From Sva-07 sp963747375 (GTDB lineage Bacteria > Actinomycetota > Acidimicrobiia > Acidimicrobiales > Ilumatobacteraceae), in the NCBI GenBank assembly GCA_963747375.1, contig CAVVFL010000002.1, positions 248,001 through 312,000 of the forward strand: a stretch of 64,000 nt of DNA, written 5' to 3'. Under the pieces are notes generated by a model, which saw only the letters and a list, made by a program, of their open reading frames with translations, searched no databases and was not told the DNA's origin. Position 1 is the stretch's first letter. The number at the start of each line of letters is the position of its first letter. This document shows, piece after piece, positions 23,694 to 33,332 of this stretch. Both the position numbers and the translations under genes were made by a program.

Positions 23694-25046
23694 TGGAACC
23701 GATGACCGACCAACTCACACCCACCGACCAGCCGACGGACGATCAGCCCGCCGCGTTCGCCCCGCCGAGCCGCAGCGACCGCGTCAAGAGCGAGATCATG
23801 GCCGGCGGCTCGGTCACCGAGATGAGCGACGACGAGTTGGCCAATGGCTGGACCGGCTACCTCGCGATGGCCGCGATCATGGGTCTGTTCGTCTGGCTGG
23901 CGTTCGTCAACATCTGGATCTTCGTGTTCGTCGTCGGTGTGGTCATCTCGATCTTCCTGCACGAACTCGGGCACTTCGCCACGGCCAAGTGGACGGGCAT
24001 GAAGGCCACGCAGTTCTTCTTGTTCTTCGGGCCCCGGCTGTGGAGCTTCCGTCGCGGCGAGACCGAGTACGGCGTGCGGGCGATCCCGCTCGGCGCCTTC
24101 GTGCGGATCATCGGCATGAACCGGATGGACGAGGTCGATCCCGCCGACGAGGCACGCACCTACCGCCAGGCGACGTTCCCTCGCCGCCTCCTCGTGATCA
24201 GCGCCGGCTCGATGATGCACATCATGATCGCCATCGTGTTGCTGTTCACCGTCTACTCCACCCAGGGCGAGATCACGGCGCAGGACGAGCCGGTCGTCGT
24301 CGTCGGCGCCGCCGACCCCGGGGCTGCCGGCATCCGAGGCCGGCATCGTCGCCGACGACGAGATCGTGTCGGTCGGTGGCATCGCCGTCGCCTCCTCGAT
24401 CGAGCTCGGTGAAGCGGTCCGCACCTTCGAGCCCGGTGACATCGTCGACGTCGTCGTGATCCGCGACGGCGCCGAACAGACCGTTGCCGTCGGCCTCGGC
24501 GCCAACACCGCGGTGGGCGCCGAGAACGAACTGTTCGGTACGGCACTGCTCGGTGTGCGCAGCTACAGCCCGCCGCTGTATCAAGATCACGGCATCGTCG
24601 GGTCGGCCGTCAACGCCGTCACCGACATCGTGCCGGTGTCGTGGGAGTCGATGCAGGGGATCGTCAAGGTCGTCAACCCGGTCAACATGATCGGTCACCT
24701 CGCCGGCACGAACGACGACCTGTCGAGCCGTCCGACGACGCTGTACGGCGTGGCCACGGTGTCCGACGAGGTGGGCGATTCCGGTGGATTCGCCGGCGTG
24801 CTCTACCTGCTCGCCGTCCTCAACATCTTCGTGGGCGTGTTCAACATGTTGCCCCTCCTGCCGCTCGACGGTGGCCACGCGGCGATTGCCTGTTACGAGC
24901 GATTCCGTGAGTGGCGCGCCGGCACCAAGCAGCGGTACTTCGCCGACGTCGAGCGGTTGATGCCGTTCGCGATGGGCGTCATCGTCGTGCTGGCGATGTT
25001 GATGTTCAGCGGGCTGTACCTCGACATCACGCAGCCGATCGGATAG
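23690..25046 (+). CDS. rseP: Site-2 metalloprotease, RseP/Rip1 family (frame-disrupted)
   Basis: A membrane protease that cleaves anti-sigma factors or other substrates within the membrane. Visible features are an N-terminal hydrophilic tail, a first membrane helix with the zinc motif HELGH (about residue 90), a PDZ domain (GIVADDEIVSVGGIAV) and the C-terminal NMLPLLPLDGGH, where Asp is the third ligand. The frame changes near 24335, within GIEAGIVADDEI, repairable by removing one C. It sits between dxr and ispG, its usual place in actinobacteria (Rip1 in Mycobacterium). The symbol rip1 could equally be used. Confidence 0.9.
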
Positions 25047-25055
25047 TCCTGCTCC

Positions 25056-26288
25056 GTGGACGTCTCCAGCTCACTCGTCGAACGCAAGTCCACCCGCCAG
25101 ATCAGTGTCGGCAACGTGAAGGTCGGCGGCGACGCCCCGATCACGGTGCAGTCGATGACGATCACCAAGACCGCCGACGTCGAGGGCACGCTGCAGCAGA
25201 TCTACGCGTTGGCCGCTGCCGGTGCCGACATCGTGCGCTGCACCTGCAACGAGACCGAAGCCGCCGAAGGGTCTGGCGCAGATCGTGCCGCGGTCGCCGG
25301 TGCCGATCATCGCCGACATCCACCACCAGTACAAGATGGCGATGGCAGCGATGGAAGCGGGGGTGCAGGGCCTGCGCCTCAACCCGGGCAACATCCGCCG
25401 CCCCGAGCACATCAAGACCGTCGCCGCCGAGGCTCGTGACCGTGGCATCCCCATCCGAATCGGGGTGAACGCGGGTTCGCTCGATCCGTCGCTCTACGAG
25501 AAGTACGGCAGCGCCACACCCGAGGCCATGGTCGAGATCGGCCCAGCAGGAGATCGCCTACTTCGACGAGGTCGGCTTCGAGGCGATCAAGATCTCGGTG
25601 AAGGCGTCGAGCGTGCCGCTGATGGTCGAGGCCTACCGCCAGCTGTCGCGAGGTCACCGACCATCCGCTGCACCTCGGTGTCACCGAGGCCGGTCCTCCG
25701 CCGGCCGGGTTGATCAAGGCCACGGCCGGGATCGCCACGCTGCTGATGGAAGGCATCGGCGACACGATCCGCTATTCGCTCACGGCCGACCCGGTCGAAG
25801 AGGCTCGTGCCGGCCGTCAGTTGCTCGAGGCGCTCGGCCTGCGTGAGCGCAAGAACGTCGACCTGATCGCCTGCCCGTCGTGCGGCCGCGCCGAGGTCGA
25901 CGTGATCGACGTCGCCAACCGGGCGATGGCCGCATTCGCCGACCGCGAGATCCCGCTGCAGATCGCCGTGATGGGCTGCGTCGTGAACGGTCCCGGCGAG
26001 GCCCGCGACGCCGACCTCGGAATCGCCGCCGGCAACAAGCGCGGGCATCTCTTCGTCAAGGGTCAGAACGTCGCCGTCGTGCCCGAGGACGAGATGGTCG
26101 ACCAGCTCGTCGAGTGGGCCGAGTTCATCAACGAACACGGTGTCGACGCGGCGCTGGCACGAGTCGACCTCGTCAAGGCCGCTCGGGAGGCCGAGAAGGA
26201 TCGCGCCAAGCTCCTCGGCGACCAGGGCGACGACGCCAACCACACCACCGAGAAGATCGTCGAGATCCGCAAGACCACCCGCGCCTAG
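25056..26288 (+). CDS. ispG: 4-hydroxy-3-methylbut-2-enyl diphosphate synthase (frame-disrupted)
   Basis: Penultimate MEP pathway enzyme with a 4Fe-4S cluster; uses MEcPP. The N-terminal TIM barrel is recognised by VGGDAPITVQSMT, GADIVRCTCNE, PIIADIHHQYKMA and LRLNPGNI. The cluster-binding part is LIACPSCGR and VMGCVVNGPGEA. Three frame changes occur, near 25268, 25545 and 25650. The first two are each repaired by removing one base from a GGG or CCC run. The GTG start follows the rseP TAG stop closely. A hairpin begins immediately after the TAG stop at 26286-26288. Confidence 0.92.
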
Positions 26289-26321
26289 CGTTACATCCGG
26301 GGTCAGACCCCAGATGTAACG
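26289..26321. repeat. REP-like hairpin with GGGGTC-A-GACCCC core
   Basis: CGTTACATCCGGGGTC pairs with GACCCCAGATGTAACG, 16-nt arms with one mismatch and a one-base loop. It starts right after the ispG stop and contains the last codons and stop of the convergent manA. Its one-base loop resembles family C. Confidence 0.8.
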
Positions 26322-27292
26322 GTTGTGACGACGAAGGTGCGGACGGTGGGGGACAGGGTCGTGCCGGGCGGGAGGTAGAGCGTCTGGCCGTCGAGGCCGA
26401 CCGTCAGCTCGTGGCCGGTCGACGTGTGGGTCTCACCCGGCTCGACACGAACGAGTGTGCAGCCTGCTTCGGGGAGCGGATACCGGCCGGTCCGCGCTGC
26501 GTTCGGCATGATCGGTTGGGTGAGTGGGGTCGGGTCGAGGATGTGGAGGAGTTCGTCGACGTCGACGTGCTTGACCGTCAGGCCGCCACGCACGACGTTG
26601 TCGCTCGCACCCATCAGTTCGATACCTGCGCCGCCGAGGTACGCGTGCAGGTTGCCGGCGGTCAGGTGGAGTGCCTCGCCCGGCTGGAGCGTCACTCGGT
26701 TCAACAGCAGCGTGACGACAGCGCTCGCGTCGTCCGGGTACCGAGTGGCCAGTCTCGTGACGAGCTGTGCCTCGGGCCGAGTGCTTCGGGCGCACGCGAC
26801 GACCGTCGGTTGGGGATCGAAACGGCCACGGTAGATCGACTCGATGGTGGCGGCGACCCCATCCGATCGAAGCGCATGTCCCAGGCCGTCGGCGCCGATC
26901 GATCCCAGCAGCGTCAGCGTCGCGCCGACCGGCCGCACCCCGCAGAGTGCGTCGAAGCGGGTGAGCGCGCAGAGCAGCTCCGGCTTGGCCCGATCGTCGG
27001 GATACACGCCGCGGGCGAACCCGTCGATCGCCTGAGCGGTGGTCGGGTGGACCTGCAGCGACAGGGGATCGGCGGCGGCGAGCACCTTCAGCAGGTAGGG
27101 GAGGTCGCCGGTCAGCTCGACCAGGGGTCGTCCGTCGACGGTGGTCGCAGGCCCGTTCGGATGCGTCCCCAACCACAACTCGGCCCACGGCCGGCCGTCG
27201 GCGGTCACTCCCAACAGCTCGGGGATGAACGTCTGGTCGCCCCACGCATAGTGCTGGACGACGCCCTCCACAGCGATGGGCTGTTCGACCAT
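26303..27292 (-). CDS. manA: Mannose-6-phosphate isomerase, class I
   Basis: Encodes 329 residues. Interconverts mannose-6-P and fructose-6-P. Recognised by VVQHYAWGDQTFIPEL, AELWLGTHPNGP, LPYLLKVLAAADPLSLQVHP (zinc ligand His), KPELLCAL and HLTAGNLHAYL. The reading frame is intact. The last residues (TTVTSGV) and the stop are encoded by the intergenic inverted repeat. It overlaps the upstream MBL gene as TGATG, so it is translated as part of the mscR-MBL-manA unit. Confidence 0.9.
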   Translation of the reverse strand: MVEQPIAVEGVVQHYAWGDQTFIPELLGVTADGRPWAELWLGTHPNGPATTVDGRPLVELTGDLPYLLKVLAAADPLSLQVHPTTAQAIDGFARGVYPDDRAKPELLCALTRFDALCGVRPVGATLTLLGSIGADGLGHALRSDGVAATIESIYRGRFDPQPTVVACARSTRPEAQLVTRLATRYPDDASAVVTLLLNRVTLQPGEALHLTAGNLHAYLGGAGIELMGASDNVVRGGLTVKHVDVDELLHILDPTPLTQPIMPNAARTGRYPLPEAGCTLVRVEPGETHTSTGHELTVGLDGQTLYLPPGTTLSPTVRTFVVTTVTSGV

Positions 27293-27919
27293 CAGAGTCC
27301 GAGTTCTGCGGCGCGGGCCAGCACGCCGTCGCGTTCGGCACCGATGGTCGTGGAGTCACCGTGACCGGTGTGGACGATCGTCTCGTCGGGCAGCGTCAGG
27401 AGCCGATCGCGGATCGAGCGCAGGATGGTCGCCTCGTCGCTGAAGCTCCTGCCGGTGGCCCCGGGACCGCCGCAGAAGAGCGTGTCGCCGCTGAAGACGG
27501 CCCCGGCGGCACCGTCGTGGAAGCTGCAACAACCAGGGGAGTGGCCCGGGGTGTGGATCACGCCGAGTTCGTGGCCGCCGACGCGGAGCACGTCGCCCGG
27601 AGCGAGCTGACGATCGGGCGCCTCGCCGGGCCACACCACGTCCCACAACATGCGGTCGTCGGGGTGGAGCAGGATCGGGGCATCGACCGCGTCGCGCAGC
27701 GGGATCGCCGCATTGATGTGGTCGTTGTGGCCGTGGGTCAGCACGATGGACGACGACCCGGCGGCCGTTGACGGCCTCGACGATCGCGGCATGATCGTGG
27801 GCGGCGTCGAACACGATGACCTCGCGGTCGTCGCCGACGATCCAGATGTTGTTCGTCACCTCCCATTCGCCGCCATCGAGGGCGAAGATCCCATCGGTCG
27901 TGACCAGCTCGACACCCAT
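27292..27919 (-). CDS. Metallo-beta-lactamase-fold hydrolase linked to mscR (frame-disrupted)
   Basis: A glyoxalase II-like hydrolase of about 208 residues. Zinc motif THGHNDHI, then HTPGHSPGCCSFH, SGDTLFCGG and HTGHGDSTTIG. The frame changes near 27765, where removing one C restores NGAGSSSIVLTHG. In mycobacteria a similar MBL gene follows the S-hydroxymethyl-mycothiol dehydrogenase gene and is thought to act on the mycothiol thioester product (established context; the precise substrate here is inference). It overlaps both neighbours by TGATG. Confidence 0.88.
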
Positions 27920-29005
27920 CAGAACACGACGACGCTGCGGAGGACCTCGCCGCGCTCCATCTTGTGGAATGCCTCCTCGACGCCGTCGAGACCGATGGTC
28001 TCCGACACGAAACCGTCGAGGTCGAGGCGCCCCTGCAGATACAGGTCGATGAGCATCGGGAAGTCACGCGATGGGAGACAGTCGCCGTACCACGACGACT
28101 TCGAGCGCGCCGCCCCGACCGAACACCTCGATGAACGGCAACTCCAAGGTCATCTCCGGGTTCGGGACGCCGACGAGCACGACGGTGCCGGCCAGATCGC
28201 GCGCCTCGAACGCCTGCTTGTAGACCGCGGGGTGGCCGATCGCCTCGATGCACACGTCGGCGCCGAAGCCGCCCGTCGCCGAACGGATGAACTCGACCGG
28301 GTCGGTCTCCTTCGAGTTGCAGACGTGGGTGGCGCCGAACCCCTTCGCCCACTCGAGCTTGCGGTCGTCGATGTCGACGCCGATGATCGTCGATGCGCCG
28401 GCGAGGCGGGCGCCGGCAATCGCCGCGTCGCCGACCCCACCGCAACCGAACACGGCGACCGACTGGCCGCGGGTGACGCCGGCGGTGTTGAGGACTGCGC
28501 CGAGCCCGGCCATCACGCCGCAGCCGAGCAGACCCGCCGCAGCGGGGGAGGCGGCCGGATCGACCTTGGTGCACTGCCCGGCGGCGACGAGTGTCTTGTC
28601 GCAGAACGCACCGATGCCGAGTGCCGGCGACAGTTCGGTTCCATCGGTCAACGTCATCTTCTGGGTGGCGTTGTGTGTGTTGAAGCAGTACTGGGGCTGG
28701 CCCCGTCGGCAGGCCCGGCAGTCGCCGCACACGGCGCGCCAGTTGAGGATCACGTAGTCGCCCGGAGCGACATCGGTGACACCGTCGCCGACCGACTCGA
28801 CGACGCCGGCGGCCTCGTGGCCGAGCAGGAACGGGAAGTCGTCGTTGATCCCGCCCTCGCGGTAGTGGAGATCGGTGTGGCACACGCCGCACGCCTGGAT
28901 CGCGACGACGGCCTCACCCGGCCCCGGATCGGGGATGACGATCGTCTCCATCGACACGGGTTCGCCCTTCGCTCGGGCAATGATTCCACGGACCTCTTGA
29001 CTCAT
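27919..29005 (-). CDS. mscR: S-(hydroxymethyl)mycothiol dehydrogenase (frame-disrupted near the C terminus)
   Basis: Medium-chain zinc alcohol dehydrogenase of about 361 residues that oxidises the formaldehyde-mycothiol adduct. Zinc and cofactor motifs are ACGVCHTDLHYREGGIN, GHEAAGVVESVGDGV, four Cys in CGDCRACRRGQPQYC, and GCGGVGDAAIAG. The sequence follows mycobacterial MscR closely through VLVGVP. Near 28090 the frame breaks, and the other frame supplies the expected WYGDCLPSRDFPMLIDLYLQ and the C terminus SVVVF. It implies a mycothiol-producing actinobacterium. It is first in an operon with the MBL and manA genes. Confidence 0.9.
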
Positions 29006-29012
29006 GCCGGCG

Positions 29013-29018
29013 ACCGTA
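29013..29018 (-). promoter_or_regulatory. -10 hexamer of mscR
   Basis: TACGGT on the minus strand lies 7 nt before the ATG at 29005; a leaderless transcript is likely. Confidence 0.5.
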
Positions 29019-29078
29019 GCGCGCCAGATTCCGAGTCGATGTGTGGAACCGAGGAGTGGTGGGAGACGTCGAACGACC

Positions 29079-29958
29079 ATGAACAAGCGACTTGTCCCTC
29101 TGGTGCTCGTGATCGCCGGACTCGGTGTCGCCGCCTGCGGCAGCGACGGCGCATCGTCGTCGTCGCCCAGTTCCGACTCGACGCTGCCGTCGGTGCCGAC
29201 CGACAACGAACCGCCGCGTGCGTACCCCCACCCGGAGGGCGCCGACGACGTCGTGATCTCCTACGCCGAGCTCGGCGGGTTCGCGCCCCTCGAGTACACC
29301 TTCCGGCAGCCGCCGAACATCCTGATCTCGGGTGACGGGCGGGTGTTCACGCCCGGCGCGCAGATCGAGATCTACCCCGGCCCGCTGCTCCCGGCGGTGC
29401 AGGTGCAGACGATCACCGAGGCCGGCATCCAGAACGTCCTGAGCGCCGCCGACGAAGCCGGACTGCTCGCCGACCTCGACTTCGCCGAGGACTCGCTCGT
29501 GGCCGACGCCAGCACCGCAACGGTGACCATCAGCGCCGGGGGTGAGACCTGGATCCACGAGGCGTACGCGCTCGACTTCGCCGGTCCCGACGGTGACCAG
29601 ACCACGCCCGACCGTCAGGCGTTGCGCGACTTCCTCGCACAGCTGAGCGATCTGGCCACCCTGGCCGGTCCCGGGAATCTCGGCGAGTCGGCCCTCTTCG
29701 AGCCCGACGCCTACGCGATCGAGGCGATCGTCGTCGACGACGTCGCGACGTACGGCAACGGCGACATCGATCCGACGGTCGAAGCGTGGCCATCGGATGT
29801 GTCGGTGCGTCTCGCCGACGCTGTCGACCTGCGCGACGATCCCGGCCGACGAGGTCGGCGAACTGCTGCAGTCGGCCAACCAACTCACGTTCTTCACCGA
29901 CGCCGGTGTCACGTACCAGGTCGTCGCCCGCCCCGTCCTGCCCGGCTCGACCTGCTGA
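29079..29958 (+). CDS. Secreted lipoprotein of unknown function (frame-disrupted)
   Basis: About 292 residues. Signal KRLVPLVLVIAGLGVAAC with lipobox VAAC near residue 20, then a Ser-rich linker. The mature part has the pattern VVISYAELGGFAPLEYTF, RVFTPGAQIEIYPGPLLPA and VTISAGGETWIHEAYAL. The frame changes near 29838, and the last frame ends in a Cys just before TGA at 29956-29958. Together with a Cys predicted near the break, this could form a disulfide. No known domain was recognised. A GGGAGA Shine-Dalgarno precedes the ATG. A family C hairpin starts directly at the stop codon. Confidence 0.7.
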
Positions 29959-29989
29959 GGTTACGCCGGTGCCTGGCACCGGCGTAACC
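29959..29989. repeat. REP-like hairpin, family C, copy 3
   Basis: A perfect 15-bp inverted repeat with a one-base spacer (T instead of A). Identical arms to the copy at 4999. It starts at the first base after the lipoprotein stop codon. Confidence 0.85.
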
Positions 29990-30015
29990 GGGTCAGAAGA
30001 GGCGGAGGGCGGACT

Positions 30016-30540
30016 GTGCGGCCCGGGTGCGTCGCGGCTGGCGAGATCCGTCCGGAGAACGCCGCGGCGAACACCAACCGTGGCAGCCGAGCCAACGCCA
30101 ACACTCGAGGCGACTGGTCGCAGTTCAGTCGGGTCGACGGCGACTTCGCCGGCACCACCGACGAGATCATCCAGTGGGCCGCCTGCAAATGGGGCATCGA
30201 CGAAGACATCGCCCGCGCCCAGGTGATCAAGGAGTCCTACTGGTACCAGTCCGCCAACGGCGACAACGGCGAATCATGGGGCCTCGGCCAGGTCCGCGAC
30301 GCCTTACCACCAGTCGGCGTTCCAGTACTCGGTCAACGCCCGCACCTCGTCGGCCTACAACCTCGACTACACCTACGCCTCGTGGCGAGCCTGCTACGAA
30401 GGCGTCTACACCTGGCTCAACACCGTCGAACGCAACGGCACCTACGCGCCGGCGACGTGTGGGGATGTGTCGGCCTCTGGTTCAGCGGGCAGCTGGTACG
30501 TCAGAACGACGCCTACCTCAACCAACCGGCGACAGCGTGT
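30016..30540 (+). CDS. Transglycosylase-like (SLT) protein, truncated or frame-disrupted
   Basis: The recognisable part is a lysozyme-like wall hydrolase: AACKWGIDEDIARAQVIKES with the likely catalytic Glu, GESWGLGQVR, then, after a break near 30300, YASWRACYEGVYTWLN and GDVWGCVGLWFSGQL in a third frame. A GTG at 30016 opens the frame, but no signal peptide or upstream room for one exists, because a hairpin ends at 29989. The 3' end is unclear and is overlapped by a minus-strand candidate. It may be a remnant, or the start may be lost to an indel. Relatives are exported and cleave peptidoglycan. Confidence 0.55.
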
Positions 30541-30921
30541 TCAGGTACGGACCGCCCCACAGCACGCCGAGCAGAGCGACCAGCCCGATTGCGACCAGCG
30601 GCCGAACCGACCGACGGGCCCTTGTATCCGCTCGGAACCGCCCGGTGCGGAGGCGACACAACCGGTCGCGGGCTCGCATCGATTGCGAAGATCGCGCTCT
30701 GGTAGCTGAGGGCGAGGCGGCGGAGGTGGCGGCGGAGCAGGAGGTGGCGGCGGCGGAGGCGGTGGCGGCGGAGGAGGTGGCGGGGGAGGAGGAGGTGCAG
30801 TAACTGCACGTGCAGGCGCGGGTGGGCGTGGAGGCGGCGGTGGCGGCGCGGCGCGTTGGGGAGGAGGAGGTGGCGATGGCTGGGCGCGATGCTCGTGAGG
30901 GTCGGGCGGAACGAAGACCAC
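30518..30921 (-). CDS. Candidate proline-rich, tail-anchored small membrane protein (frame-disrupted)
   Basis: One minus frame gives VFVPPDPHEHRAQPSPPPPP and long proline runs across 30900-30715. Another, which reaches a TGA at 30518, gives one transmembrane helix near the end (VRPLVAIGLVALLGVLWGG). A proline-rich N terminus with a membrane helix is a common actinobacterial plan, so the two frames may belong to one gene with one break. The region is so repetitive that all frames stay open, so the call is tentative. It overlaps the 3' end of the transglycosylase-like gene. Confidence 0.3.
30705..30890. repeat. GGN triplet low-complexity tract
   Basis: Dense GGC/GGA/GGT triplets on the + strand (polyglycine or polyproline depending on strand). 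It is strongly G-rich on one strand and may form G-quadruplexes. It separates the transglycosylase-like gene from nucS. Confidence 0.7.
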
Positions 30922-30972
30922 GTAGTCTCATCGGCTGCGGAGCTGCAGCCCTTGAAGCAATCTTGAAGGAAT

Positions 30973-31632
30973 CTAGAACAGTCGGAGTCGTCGGGCTTCA
31001 TGCCGCGGAGTTCGTCGTAGTCGACCTCGACCCAGCGGAAACCGCGTGACTCGGCGAGCACCTTGGCCTGAGGCTTGACGATCTGGGCGACGAAGACGCC
31101 GCGGATCTCGCCGAGCGACGAATCGAGCTTCAGCCGTTCGATGTACCGCGTCAGCTGCTCGACACCGTCGATCTCGCCGCGGCGCTTGACCTCGACGGCC
31201 ACCACCGTGTCGGACTCGTCGCGGCAGACGAGGTCGATCGGGCCGATCGCCGTCGGGTACTCACGTCGCACGAGCGTCAGCCCGTCCTCGATGGCGTGGG
31301 GGCTGGCCGCCAGGAGTTCCTGCAGGTGCGCTTCGACACCGTCCTTCTGCAGGCCGGGGTCGTCTCCCAGTTCCTCGGCCACGTCGCTCAGCACCTCGTG
31401 CAGCGTGATGGTCAGCATCTCCTGCTTCGGGATTGGTGACCACCCAGTGATCGCCGTTGTCGACCAGCGTGTTGGGTGCGTTCATCCAGTTCAGCGGCTT
31501 GTAGGCGCCGCCGTCGGCGTGGATGGCGACACAGCCGTCGGCCTTGACCATGATCAGGCGGGTGGCCTCCGGGAGGTGGGCGTCGAGGCGACCCGAATAG
31601 TCGACCGAGCAGCGGGCGATGACGAGACGCAC
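30973..31632 (-). CDS. nucS: Mismatch-specific endonuclease NucS/EndoMS (frame-disrupted)
   Basis: NucS cuts both strands at mismatches and replaces MutS/MutL in most actinobacteria. The N-terminal domain (VIARCSVDYSGRLDAHLPEA, YKPLNWMNAPNTL) and the nuclease domain (PIDLVCRDES, VAVEVKRRGEIDGVEQLTRY) are clear. Total length is about 219 residues. A break near 31430 is repaired by removing one C. Near 30982 one missing base would turn the tail into ...LF followed by TAG at 30973-30975, the clamp-binding ending expected for NucS. Without that correction the frame runs on into low-complexity DNA. Start is GTG at 31632, 11 nt after the UbiB-like gene. Confidence 0.9.
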
Positions 31633-31640
31633 GGCGGGCG

Positions 31641-31646
31641 ACGCTA
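31641..31646 (-). promoter_or_regulatory. -10 hexamer of nucS
   Basis: TAGCGT on the minus strand lies 8 nt before the nucS GTG and overlaps the stop region of the upstream UbiB-like gene. It suggests a separate leaderless start. Confidence 0.4.
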
Positions 31647-33278
31647 CCTGGCGAACCGAGGCCGCTCGGCTTCGGCGTGATCGCGCATGCGCCGCTGGAT
31701 CAGCTCGCGGCGTTCCTGCAACTCCCGGTAGGTCAGGCGGTTGACGCTGGCGTCGAGTCCCATGCTGGCGCGTACGCCGTCCATGTCGAACTCGACGGAG
31801 GTGGGGTCGACCCCGAGTTCGCGCCCGAGACGTTCGCCGTGCTTCTGGGCGAACAGCATCGAGATGTTGGCAACCTCGCCGAGGATGTCGAGGTCGGGGG
31901 CGAGCCGGGCGATCGCACCGTCGAGGAACACCATGTTCTTCACGTAGAGCATCAGCTCCTTGGGGAGCTTGGCGCCGTAGCCCAGCAGCGCCTTGACGAC
32001 GCGCTGCACCTCCTTGACCATCTCCTCGCCGGTGAGGGTGGTGGGGTCGATGACCTCGTCGTCGAGGCGCAGGTCGCGGATCACGGCCTCGATGTCGGTG
32101 TCCATGGGGAGCGCTCCGAGGTCGCGCAGCGCCGCCATCTGACCGCGGGTGTCGTTCGTGGTGGCGCCGAGCATCAAGCGCAGGAACGCGTTCCGACGGG
32201 CGCCCGTGAGGCGACCGACGATGCCGTGGTCGAGCAGGGCCGTGCGACCGTCGGCGAGGACGAACAGGTTGCCGCCGTGCAGGTCGCCGTGGAAGATGCC
32301 CTCGACGATGGCGCCCTCCATGAAGGCGATCATCGCCGTGCGCACGACCTCCTCGGTGTCGATGCCGGCGTCTTGCATGCCGACCACGTCGTCGAAGTTG
32401 AACCCGTAGATGCGCTCCATCACGAGGACTCGGCGCGTGACGAGCGACGGGTGTGGCCGTGGGACGAGGTAGCGGTCCTGGCCGAGGTCGTGCAGCATCA
32501 CTGCGATGTCGAGCATGTTGGCCGCTTCCATCCGGAAGTCGAGCTCTTCGACGATCGTTTCGGCGAACAACTCCACCAGCGCCGGCGGGTTGGCGAGCGC
32601 AGCGACCGGGATCCTCCCGACGAGGTACGGAGCCAACCAGGCCATCACCTTGAGGTCCTTGCGGACCAGCGACGCAACGGTCGTGCGTTGGACCTTGACG
32701 ACGACCTGTTCGCCGGTGAGCAGCGTCGCGGCGTGGACCTGCGCGATCGAGGCGGCAGCGAGTGGAGCCTCCTCGAAGTGGCTGAACACGTCCTCGAGCC
32801 GAGCGCCGAGGTCTTGCTCGACGGTCAGGCGGACGACCTCGAAGGGCTCGGGCTTCACCTGATCGCGGCACTTCTTGAACTCGGTGACGAGCTGGGCGGG
32901 AAACAGTCCGTCGCCGGCGGAGATGATCTGGCCGAGCTTGATGTACGTGGGCCCGAGTGTCTCGGCCGCGACCCGCAGGCGGTGAGAGATGTCGGCCTGG
33001 CTTGCGTCGGAGTCGGCGAATCGCCCTCGGCGCTTCTTGATCATCCACGGCGCGATCGCCTTGCCGAGGTGGCCCACGACGGTGAGGACGCGGGCGCCGG
33101 GAGGAAGCTTGCGCGGGCCGGTCAGCTCGGGCACTTCCGCCTGGGCCTGTCGACGCAGGGTCGGGGGGAGCGCAGACCATCGGATGTGGTCACGGTCGAG
33201 GACCCATGGGCCGTGTTCCGTGAATGAACCCCATTCGAGATCCGACGGGCGGGCGGTCTCGACGGGCAGCGAAGTCAC
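31644..33278 (-). CDS. ABC1/UbiB (AarF) family kinase-like protein
   Basis: Encodes 544 residues in one frame from a GTG at 33278. UbiB-type atypical kinase signatures: LGPTYIKLGQIIS (KxGQ motif), SIAQVHAATLLTGEQVVVKV (Ala-rich loop and Lys), EELDFRMEAANM, the catalytic HGDLHGGNLFVL and ALLDHGIVGRL. Family members support quinone synthesis or lipid handling and have ATPase rather than protein kinase activity in characterised cases. The isolated position, without ubiquinone or menaquinone genes nearby, gives no pathway hint. The C terminus is basic and helical (RELQERRELIQRRMRDH). Confidence 0.88.
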   Translation of the reverse strand: MTSLPVETARPSDLEWGSFTEHGPWVLDRDHIRWSALPPTLRRQAQAEVPELTGPRKLPPGARVLTVVGHLGKAIAPWMIKKRRGRFADSDASQADISHRLRVAAETLGPTYIKLGQIISAGDGLFPAQLVTEFKKCRDQVKPEPFEVVRLTVEQDLGARLEDVFSHFEEAPLAAASIAQVHAATLLTGEQVVVKVQRTTVASLVRKDLKVMAWLAPYLVGRIPVAALANPPALVELFAETIVEELDFRMEAANMLDIAVMLHDLGQDRYLVPRPHPSLVTRRVLVMERIYGFNFDDVVGMQDAGIDTEEVVRTAMIAFMEGAIVEGIFHGDLHGGNLFVLADGRTALLDHGIVGRLTGARRNAFLRLMLGATTNDTRGQMAALRDLGALPMDTDIEAVIRDLRLDDEVIDPTTLTGEEMVKEVQRVVKALLGYGAKLPKELMLYVKNMVFLDGAIARLAPDLDILGEVANISMLFAQKHGERLGRELGVDPTSVEFDMDGVRASMGLDASVNRLTYRELQERRELIQRRMRDHAEAERPRFAR

Positions 33279-33332
33279 CCTGACATGATGCCGGATTCTC
33301 GGCAGTTCGTCGCCGCGAGGCAACATCGAGTG

